From NCBI GenBank assembly GCA_963715785.1, contig OY970276.1:2356001-2420000 (forward strand): a DNA stretch of 64,000 nucleotides. The letters run 5' to 3'. Shown here in pieces: positions 26,837-36,373 of the stretch. Each line of letters opens with the position of its first letter. The stretch's first letter is position 1. The notes below the pieces were generated by a model. That model had not been told where the DNA came from. It saw only the letters and a list, made by a program, of their open reading frames with translations, and ran no database searches. The stretch is from LD21 sp963715785. GTDB lineage: Bacteria; Bacteroidota; Bacteroidia; Bacteroidales; VadinHA17. Position numbers and translations under genes: made by a program.

Positions 26837-28375
26837 ATGAAAAAAATTATAAATCAGCGTTTACTCTGGTCAGTTATTGTAGTTGTTTTCTTCTCACTTA
26901 GCCTGTCAGCCCAGCTTTCTCTTATCCAAACTGATAAAGGGCAGGTATCGGGATATAAAAGCGGTGATATAACGATTTTCAAGGGGATTCCCTTTGCAGC
27001 TCCCCCGGTAGGTGAATTGAGGTGGAAAGCGCCTCAGCCGGCAAAAAGATGGACAGGGGTTCTTAAGTGCGAGAAATTCTCAGCCAGTCCGATGCAAAGA
27101 AAACCGGTTCCATTTATGATGTGGACGGAAGAATTTATAACGCCGCCTGAAAATCTGAGTGAAGACTGTCTTTATCTTAATATCTGGACACCGGCTAAAA
27201 CAGCAGCTGATAAACTTCCTGTCATGGTTTGGATCTATGGCGGAGGATTTTCTTCAGGCTCTGCAGCCTGTGCCGTTTATGATGGCGAAGAAATCTCAAA
27301 AATGGGGATCATTTTTGTGAGTATCAATTACCGGGTTGGTGTTTTGGGTTTTATGGCCAATCCCGCCCTGAGCAAAGAGTCTCAGTTTAATGTATCAGGC
27401 AATTATGGCCTGCTGGATCAGATAATGGCTCTGGAATGGATAAAAAAGAACATCGAAGCATTCGGAGGTGATCCTCAGAAAGTTACGATAGATGGTCAGT
27501 CAGCCGGATCGATGAGTGTTTGCGCCCTGGTAGCGTCTCCTCTTGCCAAAGGACTTTTTCGCGGAGCTATTGCACAGAGCGGAGGTATTCTGAACAGTCA
27601 TATGAATAGCACTCTCACTGATGCGGAAAAATCAGGAACGGCTTTTATGAACAAAATGAAAGCTGCAAATATTGAAGAGCTCAGGAAGATGCCAGCCGAG
27701 GAGCTGATAAACGCAGGCGGTAATTTTGGACCTGTGGCAGATGGATATGTAATCCCTTCTGATGTATTTGCAGCATTTAAAAATGGCAGGTTTAATGACG
27801 TGGCAATGATGGCAGGATGGGTAAGCGGAGATGGCTCCCTCATGGGAAATCAGAAGTTGACTGTTGAAAAATACAAGGAGCAGGCAGTAAAGAATTATGA
27901 TGGCAATGCTGAGAAATATTTAAAAATATTCCCCGGAAATACCGACGCAGAAATTGAATCCTCACTGAAAGAAATTAATCTCATGCAGTTTGCCGGGCTA
28001 CCTGCCTATCTTTGGGCAGGATTCAGTAAAAAACCAGCATATTTATACGAATTCAGCCATGTACCTGTAGACAAGCCCGGCTTCCCGAATTATGGCGCAT
28101 TTCACACTTCTGACGTGCCATTTGCACTTCATACCCTTCATCTCTGGCAGCGCCCATGGAGGGAAGTTGATTATGCTGTGGAAAAAACTGTAAGCGGCTA
28201 CTGGGTCAACTTCGTAAAGGAAGGAAACCCCAATGGTACGGGACTTCCTGAATGGAAACCATTCGATAAGGCATCGGGAAGCATTATGGAGTTAGGAGAT
28301 CAGGCGAAGTTATGCCCTGGTCTTCATAAAGATGAGTTTGATTTTCTGGAAGCTAACACCATTAAAAATAAGTAG
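26837..28375 (+). CDS. Type-B carboxylesterase
   Basis: This exported alpha/beta-hydrolase (~512 residues) belongs to the carboxylesterase/cholinesterase family. A signal peptide ends SLSAQ. Landmarks are FKGIPFAAPPVGELRW, EDCLYLNIWTP, the oxyanion loop WIYGGGFSSGSA, the nucleophile elbow DGQSAGSMSV (GQSAG in place of GESAG, Ser near residue 222) and the His region GAFHTSDVPFALHT. A TTG at 26786 would overlap the previous gene and lengthen the N-terminus without need, so ATG 26837 is chosen. In this context it may deacylate decorated sugars. It is convergent with the next gene across a likely bidirectional terminator. Confidence 0.92.
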   Translation: MKKIINQRLLWSVIVVVFFSLSLSAQLSLIQTDKGQVSGYKSGDITIFKGIPFAAPPVGELRWKAPQPAKRWTGVLKCEKFSASPMQRKPVPFMMWTEEFITPPENLSEDCLYLNIWTPAKTAADKLPVMVWIYGGGFSSGSAACAVYDGEEISKMGIIFVSINYRVGVLGFMANPALSKESQFNVSGNYGLLDQIMALEWIKKNIEAFGGDPQKVTIDGQSAGSMSVCALVASPLAKGLFRGAIAQSGGILNSHMNSTLTDAEKSGTAFMNKMKAANIEELRKMPAEELINAGGNFGPVADGYVIPSDVFAAFKNGRFNDVAMMAGWVSGDGSLMGNQKLTVEKYKEQAVKNYDGNAEKYLKIFPGNTDAEIESSLKEINLMQFAGLPAYLWAGFSKKPAYLYEFSHVPVDKPGFPNYGAFHTSDVPFALHTLHLWQRPWREVDYAVEKTVSGYWVNFVKEGNPNGTGLPEWKPFDKASGSIMELGDQAKLCPGLHKDEFDFLEANTIKNK

Positions 28376-28385
28376 ATAAGCCGGG

Positions 28386-28432
28386 TTGAAAAGCTCCCCG
28401 GGCCGATGGAACGACCTGTGGAGCTATTTCAA
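28386..28432. terminator. Bidirectional stem-loop between convergent genes
   Basis: TTGAAAAGCTCC (28386-28397) pairs with GGAGCTATTTCAA (28420-28432) with one bulged base. A/T-rich flanks on each arm can serve as the T-run in either direction. It lies 11 bases after the esterase stop and 43 bases after the leftward gene's stop. Confidence 0.6.
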
Positions 28433-28474
28433 TTATATTATCAGTCGAGGGATTTGTGTCGCGATATGGGTGAC

Positions 28475-31474
28475 CTACCGGATTTCAGTCCTGTAGAGAG
28501 CAGATTTTCCGGTTATGAAAAGGGTTTTACCGTCTTTGCCTCCAAAAACTATGCTCGATGGACGTTCAGGCACCCTGATTAATCCGGTTTGTTTTCCGTC
28601 TTTGTCAAAAACATATATTTCTCCATCGGCTACATAAACATTTCCCTGGTTATCCGGTACGGCACTGAACTCCCCTTTTTCTGCAAAGTATTTCAGGTCT
28701 GAGAGATAGCCTTTTGAATCGACATTGAATCTGACAGTGCGCTTATCGTATTCATCCGAGGCATACAAAGGTTTTCCGGGAAATGCTTCAACTAATGCGC
28801 AGGACCGGGCGAGATCGTAACATACAGGAATAACTGTTTTGTTATCCGGTGCTAAAAAGCATTCTTCATCGCGGTTTACCGAAACAGTATTGAAATCATG
28901 ATAATCCCTCCAGCGGTTGGAAGGATAAAGAGCCTTGAAAACATTAGCGACTGTTCCCATCGGAACTTTCTCAAGCTTCCGGATAGTCTCATCCGCATTA
29001 TCAGGATCCACAGAATAGACGAGTGTACCAAAACCCGAGTTGCCCCATCCGCTGAATGAGGTCCCATAAGCATCGGGAGGATTGGTGTACTTTTCCTGCT
29101 GGCCATTTATCAGATAGCCCTGTTGCGGATTATACCTGAATACAACAAGCAGGTTATCTTTGGAGTCACAGGCGAGGGAAAGAGGTTCCCATTGAAAATC
29201 AGCCACAAGCGAAAGTGAATTGGTCTCAACCGACCATTTATAAATTCTTTTCATCCGCTGTTCGGCAAAATATACATTTCCTTTGGAGTCGTGGCACAAT
29301 CCTAATGCGAATTCAAAGCCTTTTGCAAGAAACTGAACCGGATCATTTGTTTTTGCTGTAGCTAATACCGGTTTATTGCCGCTAATAAATAGACGGGCAA
29401 GTTCAACCGGGCGAACCTCTGTTCCGGTATTAATATCGTACAGTGGATTGTCGGTAGTGTATTTTATCTGGCTGTAATTGTGTATGTTAAGTATTTCCAG
29501 GTTAGAACAATCCCAGGTCCTCACTGAATAGGGGTAAGGTACTTTTACCCTGATCACGCGAAACATATATAAATTGGCGATTGTCATACTACTGCATTTT
29601 TCCAGCTCAAGCGGCTGACATTCTGAGCTTTCGCGGCTTTCTTCCTCAAGCTGAAGAGCATAGACTTTCCAGTTTGAAACATTGTTAAACCGTACTTCAT
29701 TCCTCACATGGTGTTCTACCGACATGGCATAAATACGGCCCCGGGTATTTGTATTTGAGGCATAAAAGCCAGAGGTTGCAAAGGTACTTGCGCTCCAGAT
29801 ATTTTTAAAGATCCCTCCTCCGTTGTCAGTTACCCACAGGCTCCAGTATTGGGTATCCCAGGCTTGTTCATAGAGCGCCGGGGCTGTCTGATTCTGTGTG
29901 GGTTTATTTTCTTCCCATTTCCAGGGCACGGCAGGACCCGGTGTCATTGTACCATGCCCGCCAATGAATTTAACATCATTTATCATTGATTTCTCACCTG
30001 CCATCCATTTGCAAGCTACAGCCCTGTAGTTGTTCTGGGCGGTGTAAAGGCCTATCCCCGAAAGAATATTTGTTCCGCCTGCCGGTGCCTCAATAAGCGC
30101 CTCAGGAGGTCCAAAACCGCCAAATGCCGGAGAGTCTTCTATCAGGGTAAAATTTGTGGCCATAGGATGCAATCCGATCATAACAGTCGTCGGCTTCAGT
30201 TTCAATGTTGAACTTATCCTGTAAGATCCCTGTGGTACATAAAGATTGGGATACTGGTCAATTGCAGCCTGAATAGCTTTGGTATCGTCGGTGACTCCAT
30301 CGCCTTTTGCGCCCAGGTTCCTGATATTAACCCATGAAGCCATTGCGGGAAACTTCGGTATATCTGACACTGCTTCAGAGGGAAGTGTTTTGAGCATATC
30401 AGTCTCATAAATTGTTTTTACCAGCGCATCAGAATCAAGATCATCCATCTGAAGACCATAAACAAACCTTTTCACATTATAAATTTCAGAGGGAGCCGGA
30501 GTGCTGGTATTGAGTCCGGGATAATGTACCAGGACAGGAACATTGCTGCACGTAAGGTTGCGGATATTGACCTGCATATGTGCATTGTTCTCATCACTTA
30601 CCTCAATTGCAGGGCCTGTAATGTTTTCAAACCGGCTATCTTCAATATAAAGTTTTTCCCAGTAATTCTGGTCAACGAGAATCACTGAAGGAACATTTTT
30701 CACTCTCATCCTGACAATTGTAAATCCTGCTTCATGGGTTTTTATTGCAGATTTGCGCTGACCCTCAAAATAAGTGTCGAGCATCATGAACTGCCATCCG
30801 GGCGAAGCTTTGGTTGTATAGATCCCGTAATCGCCGCCAAAGAATTTTACATCTTCGATCATATTGCCGATATCAAAGAGACCGGCTTTACCATTGCCTG
30901 CATGAATGTCGCAGTGTGAAACAAAACTGTGCTGAGCGAAGTGAGTGCGCAGCGCTACGGCATATGGGTTTCCATCATCTATCTTCAGGTCAATATTCGA
31001 GAAGGCGCTGTAAAATGTTCCGGCGCTTGCATCTCTAATTTCCTTTCCGGGTTCAACAATAGAGCTTGTAAACCAGAACATATAGGATGCTTTCCCTTTA
31101 TCATCCTCAGCAGGTTTCTGGAAATCGGGAGAATTTTTCTTAAGAACAAAAAGAGGCCTTTTCATTCCATAGCCAATAAGGCGTATAGAGGCAGGGATAT
31201 AAATTGTCTTTGAGATTGTATAGGTCCCTTCCGGAATAAACAGGATGCCAAAATTCCTGTCAGCCTTTAATTTATTTATTGCATTCTGAAGCTCTGCGGA
31301 AACATCAGTTTTCCCGTCAGCTGTGATTTTGAAGTTATCGGGGGTGAAAAAGACAGCAGCAGGATCATCAGGCTTTTGGGTATAAAATGAATTGGATGAA
31401 GGCTTTGCAGCGAAACTGCTGATCAGGAAGAAGGATAAACAAACTGCTGATGATAGAAGATGCTTAAATCTCAT
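28475..31474 (-). CDS. Double pectate-lyase-fold protein with C-terminal beta-propeller
   Basis: This exported 999-residue protein has a signal peptide (LSFFLISSFAAKP) and two parallel beta-helix modules of the pectate-lyase-3/GH55-like type. The first opens with ITADGKTDVSAELQNAIN and ILFIPEGTYTISKTI (about residues 48-110). The second opens with NIRNLGAKGDGVTDDTKAIQ and LYVPQGSYRISS (from about 385). The last ~300 residues look like an NHL/SMP-30-type propeller (CHDSKGNVYFAE, ACDSKDNLLVVF, VDSKGYLSDLKYF, PDNQGNVYVADGE). GH55 enzymes cut beta-1,3-glucan with paired helices, but I cannot identify catalytic residues, so the polysaccharide is unknown. The propeller extension is an uncommon addition. 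Confidence 0.75.
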   Translation of the reverse strand: MRFKHLLSSAVCLSFFLISSFAAKPSSNSFYTQKPDDPAAVFFTPDNFKITADGKTDVSAELQNAINKLKADRNFGILFIPEGTYTISKTIYIPASIRLIGYGMKRPLFVLKKNSPDFQKPAEDDKGKASYMFWFTSSIVEPGKEIRDASAGTFYSAFSNIDLKIDDGNPYAVALRTHFAQHSFVSHCDIHAGNGKAGLFDIGNMIEDVKFFGGDYGIYTTKASPGWQFMMLDTYFEGQRKSAIKTHEAGFTIVRMRVKNVPSVILVDQNYWEKLYIEDSRFENITGPAIEVSDENNAHMQVNIRNLTCSNVPVLVHYPGLNTSTPAPSEIYNVKRFVYGLQMDDLDSDALVKTIYETDMLKTLPSEAVSDIPKFPAMASWVNIRNLGAKGDGVTDDTKAIQAAIDQYPNLYVPQGSYRISSTLKLKPTTVMIGLHPMATNFTLIEDSPAFGGFGPPEALIEAPAGGTNILSGIGLYTAQNNYRAVACKWMAGEKSMINDVKFIGGHGTMTPGPAVPWKWEENKPTQNQTAPALYEQAWDTQYWSLWVTDNGGGIFKNIWSASTFATSGFYASNTNTRGRIYAMSVEHHVRNEVRFNNVSNWKVYALQLEEESRESSECQPLELEKCSSMTIANLYMFRVIRVKVPYPYSVRTWDCSNLEILNIHNYSQIKYTTDNPLYDINTGTEVRPVELARLFISGNKPVLATAKTNDPVQFLAKGFEFALGLCHDSKGNVYFAEQRMKRIYKWSVETNSLSLVADFQWEPLSLACDSKDNLLVVFRYNPQQGYLINGQQEKYTNPPDAYGTSFSGWGNSGFGTLVYSVDPDNADETIRKLEKVPMGTVANVFKALYPSNRWRDYHDFNTVSVNRDEECFLAPDNKTVIPVCYDLARSCALVEAFPGKPLYASDEYDKRTVRFNVDSKGYLSDLKYFAEKGEFSAVPDNQGNVYVADGEIYVFDKDGKQTGLIRVPERPSSIVFGGKDGKTLFITGKSALYRTEIR

Positions 31475-31504
31475 TTGAATATATTTATGATTTTCTGAAA
31501 GGCT

Positions 31505-32353
31505 TCAGCTTGGTTCAACATGGATAGTGACGGTTAGGTTTTCATAGACCCTGGTAAGCTCATTTTCTATCTTGTCGCAATATTTATGAGCGCTTCCTAC
31601 AGTAACATCTTCAGGGATCTGAATATGAATATCGACAAACCTGTAATTACCGGCAACGCGTGTGCGCAAGTTGTGATAATTCACTTCGAGTCCCTTTAAT
31701 TTCTTTTCAAGCTCCTCAATTTCATTGTTATTCCAGGCGGTATCAATGAGGGGAGTGAAAGCTTTTTTGAGAAGCTGAAAAGCCTCTTTGACAATAAAAA
31801 GGGCAACAAGGATAGCAATTACGGGGTCAAACCAATTTATCCGGGTTATGATAATAAGTCCAAGGCCAAGAGAGACGCCAAGGGAGGTATAAATGTCAGT
31901 TTTAAGATGGAGCGCATCAGCCTCGAGCGCAACGGAATGTGTAGCCAGCGCTACTTTATAGAGTCTTCTTGAAACAAAAGTATTAACGATTGCTGAAATC
32001 AGCATTACAATGGAACCAAGAGCTATCGATTCGAGTTCTATTTTCTCTCCCAAGAGTTTTTTAACAGCCTCAACAATTATCCAGATAGCGGCAAGAAAAA
32101 TAAGAAGCGATTCAATTACCCCTGAAATATTTTCAATTTTGCCATGCCCGTATGGATGCCTTCTATCAGGAGGATTATCGGAAACCCTGACCGAAAAAAA
32201 AGCTATTACAGCAGCAATTAGATCCATCGATGAATGAATTGCCTCTGACAGGATACTGACAGACCCGCTTATAAGTCCTGCTGCCAGCTTCATTACTATC
32301 AGTAATGTGTTGGAGATGACAGAGAGCCGTGCAATGCTTACTTTTGCATTCAT
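31505..32353 (-). CDS. Cation diffusion facilitator (CDF) metal transporter
   Basis: This ~282-residue inner-membrane antiporter exports Zn2+, Fe2+ or Mn2+ against protons. Six membrane helices precede a C-terminal cytoplasmic ferredoxin-like domain (about 200-282) ending in TVTIHVEPS. Metal-site residues are visible in SEAIHSSMDLIAAV (H-x3-D) and EADALHLKTDIYTS (D-x3-H-x2-x-D type), with HPYGHGKIENI in the loop. A TTG at 32410 would add 19 residues; ATG 32353 matches the usual family start. It is the last gene of a leftward run that begins with cmk. Confidence 0.9.
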   Translation of the reverse strand: MNAKVSIARLSVISNTLLIVMKLAAGLISGSVSILSEAIHSSMDLIAAVIAFFSVRVSDNPPDRRHPYGHGKIENISGVIESLLIFLAAIWIIVEAVKKLLGEKIELESIALGSIVMLISAIVNTFVSRRLYKVALATHSVALEADALHLKTDIYTSLGVSLGLGLIIITRINWFDPVIAILVALFIVKEAFQLLKKAFTPLIDTAWNNNEIEELEKKLKGLEVNYHNLRTRVAGNYRFVDIHIQIPEDVTVGSAHKYCDKIENELTRVYENLTVTIHVEPS

Positions 32354-32493
32354 GAGATCCTTAATGCATTTCAGGTGAATTTTTTTTGCTACAGGGTTGC
32401 CAAGACACAAATATACAAGAAGAATTCAAACTAATTGTCAAGTTTCCGGAGTTCCTGATGTTCCATCCTGGTTATTAAATAATTACTTATTTG

Positions 32494-33612
32494 CTAGACA
32501 GTTATTAACTTATAATTGGCATTGCCAAGCCCTATTTTAACGGCATGATCAAGACCAGACTTCCAAAAGGTCTCGGGATGAGCCAGTTTGAATTTATCAT
32601 CGCCTGTAAGATCGCCTGATTTGTGGTTATCACATATACGGCTTCCGGGAAGGGCAGGAGCTTGCGTAACCATGTCTGCACAAGCCTGATCAAGAGCAAC
32701 AGGATCAAATGACGCAGCAATTCCCAGGTCGGGCACCAGAGGATAATCATTAAATCCCCAGCAATCGCAATCGGGCGATACATTCATTATAAAATTAATA
32801 TGGAATGCCGGCTTATTTCTGACAACTGCCAGGGAATATTCTGCGATTCTTTTGCAGACTGTTTCGGATGATTTCTGCCAGACTACCCTCGCGGAATCGT
32901 ACTGACATACTGCAACACATTGTCCGCAGCCTACGCATTTTTCATACTCGATATGTGCAATTTTGTCTGTGCCGACCTTTATGGCGTCATGGGCACAATA
33001 TTTTTCGCAGACCCTGCATCCTGTACAGTTTTCTTCGAATATCTCGGGAGATGATCCGGAGTGCAGAAACAGTTTTCCGCCCACGGAAGCACATCCCATC
33101 CCCAGATTTTTTAAGGCTCCGCCGAACCCGGTCATTTCGTGTCCCTTAAAATGGTTCATCGAAATTATAACATCGGCATCAGCTATAGCACTGCCTATTT
33201 TGGCGGTGCTGCAAAACTCAAGATTCAGTTCAATTTCACGGTAATCAGTTCCTTTAATACCATCGCCGATTATAACGGGACAATTGGTTGCCAGGGGGTT
33301 ATATCCGTTTTCAAATGCAGCTTCAAGATGCATGGGGGCATTTGAGCGTCTTCCAAAATACAGTGTATTGCAATCGGTCAGGAATGGCACTGCGTTCTTC
33401 GACTTTAAGAATTTTACTATGTGTGCCGCAAAGTTCGGCCTCAGATAAGCCAGGTTTCCAGGTTCACCGAAATGCAATTTTATGGCAACAATTTTTCTTT
33501 CGAAATCAATTGTTTCAATCCCTGCTTTAACAATAAGAGCTTCAAGTTTTTTAAACAGGTTTTGTGAGGGTTTTGCCCTCAGATTGGTAAAATAGACTTT
33601 TGATTCAGACAT
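32494..33612 (-). CDS. DUF362-domain iron-sulfur protein
   Basis: This 372-residue soluble protein combines a DUF362 domain with two [4Fe-4S] ferredoxin motifs in the middle: CTGCRVCEKYC and CVGCGQCVAVC (about residues 195-235). The DUF362 signature is seen in KLHFGEPGNLAYLRP near the start and MNHFKGHEMTGFGGALKN before the clusters. The physiological role is not established; similar proteins occur widely in anaerobes and are thought to be electron-transfer or ligase-like. It follows pfkA by 13 bases and is probably co-transcribed with it. Confidence 0.88.
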   Translation of the reverse strand: MSESKVYFTNLRAKPSQNLFKKLEALIVKAGIETIDFERKIVAIKLHFGEPGNLAYLRPNFAAHIVKFLKSKNAVPFLTDCNTLYFGRRSNAPMHLEAAFENGYNPLATNCPVIIGDGIKGTDYREIELNLEFCSTAKIGSAIADADVIISMNHFKGHEMTGFGGALKNLGMGCASVGGKLFLHSGSSPEIFEENCTGCRVCEKYCAHDAIKVGTDKIAHIEYEKCVGCGQCVAVCQYDSARVVWQKSSETVCKRIAEYSLAVVRNKPAFHINFIMNVSPDCDCWGFNDYPLVPDLGIAASFDPVALDQACADMVTQAPALPGSRICDNHKSGDLTGDDKFKLAHPETFWKSGLDHAVKIGLGNANYKLITV

Positions 33613-33625
33613 ACAACGGGATTTT

Positions 33626-34606
33626 CTATACTGACAATATTTTAGCCAGTTCTACCAGGTCATGATTAACATCTTTATGAAGCTTAACAGCTCTGCGGAA
33701 TGGGACGAGTGTTATTTCTCCATTCATTATTCCCACCATCACGCTTTTCTGATCGTCGATAAGCGCCTCAACAGCAGCATGTCCGAGACGGCTTGCATTA
33801 ACCCTGTCGATTGCTGAGGGAGAGCCTCCTCGCTGCAAATGTCCTAATACTGAGACCCTTACATCATAATCTTTGAAATCGTTTTTGACCTTTTCGGCCA
33901 TAGCAAATGCACCGCCTTCCTGATGGCCTTCTGCAACAATAATAATATTGCTGGACTTCTTACGCGAATTGCCTGCTTCAATCATTTGTTTCAGGTCCTG
34001 ATCTGCTCCCTTGATCTCAGGAATTATTATGGCTTCTGCTCCCGTTGCAATACCGCTGTAAAGCGCTATGAAACCAGCTTCAGCACCCATAACTTCCACA
34101 AAGAACATCCTGTTATGAGCACTGGCAGTGTCTCTTATTTTATCAACGGCTTCCACTACAGTATTAAGCGCTGTATCATAACCTATTGTATAATCAGTTC
34201 CATAGATATCATTGTCAATTGTTCCCGGGATGCCAACGAAGGGAATATCATATTCCTCGTTAAATATCCTGCCGCCTGTGAACGAACCGTCTCCGCCGAT
34301 AACTACCACTCCGTCAATCTGAGCTTCTTTGAGATGATGATATGCTTTTAGCCTGCCCTCTGGTGTTCTGAATTCTTCACACCTGGCGGTTTTTAAAATT
34401 GTTCCTCCTCTTTGTATTATATCGCTTACACTCGATGATTGAAGAGGCGTAAAACTTGCATCTATCAATCCCTGATAACCCTGATGTATACCCAATACTT
34501 CCAGTCCGTTATAAACTGCGGTACGGACAACGGCGCGAATAGCTGCATTCATTCCTGGGGCATCTCCTCCTGATGTCAGTACCCCGATTTTCTTAATCTT
34601 TGCCAT
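33626..34606 (-). CDS. pfkA: ATP-dependent 6-phosphofructokinase
   Basis: This enzyme phosphorylates fructose 6-phosphate to the 1,6-bisphosphate, the committed step of glycolysis. The 326-residue length is that of the bacterial PfkA tetramer subunit. Motifs: GVLTSGGDAPGMNAAIR at the N-terminus, GGDGSFTGG (Gly rather than the Asp of pyrophosphate-dependent forms), GIPGTIDNDIYGTD with the catalytic TIDND, GYDTALNTV, and GHLQRGGSPSAIDR near the C-terminus. PGTIDND rather than PKTIDND also supports ATP use. It lies between ispH (75 bases upstream) and the DUF362 gene. Confidence 0.95.
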   Translation of the reverse strand: MAKIKKIGVLTSGGDAPGMNAAIRAVVRTAVYNGLEVLGIHQGYQGLIDASFTPLQSSSVSDIIQRGGTILKTARCEEFRTPEGRLKAYHHLKEAQIDGVVVIGGDGSFTGGRIFNEEYDIPFVGIPGTIDNDIYGTDYTIGYDTALNTVVEAVDKIRDTASAHNRMFFVEVMGAEAGFIALYSGIATGAEAIIIPEIKGADQDLKQMIEAGNSRKKSSNIIIVAEGHQEGGAFAMAEKVKNDFKDYDVRVSVLGHLQRGGSPSAIDRVNASRLGHAAVEALIDDQKSVMVGIMNGEITLVPFRRAVKLHKDVNHDLVELAKILSV

Positions 34607-34681
34607 AAATTATTTTTGTAAAATTTGGCACAAAGGTAATACATTTTATTAACCCTGACAAATAGCGGAACATTGCAATAG

Positions 34682-35557
34682 TCAGATATTTGAAATGAAA
34701 TCCCTTATGTTTTCTATCAGCCACTTTGGTGTTGAGGTCGCCCCGCAGACCCCTGCCGATTTTTTACCAATAAACCATGATTTATCAAGTTCTTCATGAC
34801 TCGAAACGAAATGGGTATCGGGATTGACATTTTTACATACCGAATAGAGCATTTTGCCATTGGAGCTCTCCCGGCCGCTTACAAAGATTATAATGTCGTG
34901 TTTTTTTGCAAATAATTTCAGATGAGGCTCACGATTGGATACCTGTCCACAGATAGTTTTGTTTATTATCAGGTTTGCTACGGGGTCAGGAATACCATAA
35001 TCCTCCATCTTTTTAATCAGGATCTCAATGAGATTGCTATACTCTTTCACGCTCATGGTTGTCTGGGCAAAAAGATATATCCGCTTTGAAATATCGATTT
35101 TCCCGAAATCATCTGGCCCTGAAACAAGAATGCCTTCGTTATTTATCTGTCCGAGCAAGCCAACCACTTCTGCATGACCTGGTTTGCCAAATATAACTAC
35201 TTGTCCGTCACCGTTTTTCGTCCTCATCCACGTTTCCCGGATCTTCGACTGCAGCTTTTTAACTATAGGACAGGTGGCTTCAATGATCGTTAAATTGTTT
35301 GTTTCCGCTGTAGCATAAGTCTCGGGTGGCTCTCCATGTGCCCTAATCAGGACTTTACAATCTTTAAGGTTCCGGAACTTTTCATGATTAATAGAGACGA
35401 GCCCAAGAGAGGAAAGACGGTCGACTTCCTTATCGTTGTGAACGATCGGACCGAGAGAAAATACTTGTTCTCCTCTGATCAGAGCTTTTTCTGCTATCTC
35501 AACGGCATTTTTCACTCCAAAACAGAAGCCCGATTTTTTGTCAATCTCAACTATCAT
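34682..35557 (-). CDS. ispH: 4-hydroxy-3-methylbut-2-enyl diphosphate reductase (MEP pathway)
   Basis: IspH carries out the last step of the MEP isoprenoid pathway, giving IPP and DMAPP, with a [4Fe-4S] cluster. The three cluster cysteines are visible in SGFCFGVKNAVE (C12), IEATCPIVKKL and AGVCGATSTPKWL. Substrate-binding His residues appear in PIVHNDKEV and KPGHAEVVGL. The length of 291 residues is normal. The first 11 bases overlap the end of cmk, so the two are translationally coupled, a common pairing in Bacteroidota. Confidence 0.95.
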   Translation of the reverse strand: MIVEIDKKSGFCFGVKNAVEIAEKALIRGEQVFSLGPIVHNDKEVDRLSSLGLVSINHEKFRNLKDCKVLIRAHGEPPETYATAETNNLTIIEATCPIVKKLQSKIRETWMRTKNGDGQVVIFGKPGHAEVVGLLGQINNEGILVSGPDDFGKIDISKRIYLFAQTTMSVKEYSNLIEILIKKMEDYGIPDPVANLIINKTICGQVSNREPHLKLFAKKHDIIIFVSGRESSNGKMLYSVCKNVNPDTHFVSSHEELDKSWFIGKKSAGVCGATSTPKWLIENIRDFISNI

Positions 35558-36242
35558 TCCGTTTCCTCTGAATTATCTCCTTTATCCAAACCATCTGCTC
35601 ATCAACAGTCATCCGGCTGTTATCAAGAATTATTGCATCATCAGCCCTTCTGAGAGGGCTTATGTCCCTGTTCTCATCTGCAATATCCCTTGCGATAATG
35701 GTTCTTTTAATCTCTTCAAATGCGATATTTACTCCCTTATTCGTTAATTCATTGAATCTTCTTTTCGATCTTATCTCCACTGATGCCGTCATGAAAATTT
35801 TTATATCAGCGTCGGGGAAAACAACAGTGCCTATATCTCTGCCATCCATCACAATACCTTTAGAAGCGCCTATCTCTCTCTGCAGCTCAACCATCCGCGA
35901 CCGAACCTCCGGTATCTGACTAATCCTGCTTACGTGAGAGGTGACAGCCATACTCCTGATCTCATTTTCAACATTTTCTGAATTCAGAAATGTTTCATAT
36001 TCATTTATTACGGCGTTATAGCTAAAATCGATATTAATATCTTTCAGTTCTCCGATGATTGAAGAGGTATTCACTCCAGTGATGCTGATATAATTTCTTC
36101 TCATGCAATAGAGAGTTACTGCACGATACATGGCTCCGCTATCAATGTAAATATAGTTAAGGTCTGTGGCTATTAATCTGGCAAATGTGCTTTTCCCGCA
36201 TGAGGCGTAACCGTCGATAGCTATTATAAGTTTTTTTTCCAT
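35547..36242 (-). CDS. cmk: Cytidylate kinase
   Basis: This 231-residue (d)CMP kinase makes CDP for nucleic acid and phospholipid synthesis. The P-loop is GYASCGKSTFARL at residues 11-23. Family signatures include YIDSGAMYRAVTLY, VMDGRDIGTVVFPDA and the lid-region RDIADENRDISPL. It is the first gene of the leftward cmk-ispH-pfkA-DUF362-CDF series. The upstream 131 bases to the porQ stop are AT-rich and presumably hold the promoter. Confidence 0.95.
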   Translation of the reverse strand: MEKKLIIAIDGYASCGKSTFARLIATDLNYIYIDSGAMYRAVTLYCMRRNYISITGVNTSSIIGELKDINIDFSYNAVINEYETFLNSENVENEIRSMAVTSHVSRISQIPEVRSRMVELQREIGASKGIVMDGRDIGTVVFPDADIKIFMTASVEIRSKRRFNELTNKGVNIAFEEIKRTIIARDIADENRDISPLRRADDAIILDNSRMTVDEQMVWIKEIIQRKRNDS

Positions 36243-36373
36243 TATCTTGTTTTCTTCCCTCTGTTTTGGCTCTATGAGGTTACATCAATAGGTAATTATG
36301 GCGTGCTTTTCCATTACAAACGGGGAAAAACTTCACAAAGGTGAAAAATAATCAGCTATAAGACAAGGATTAT

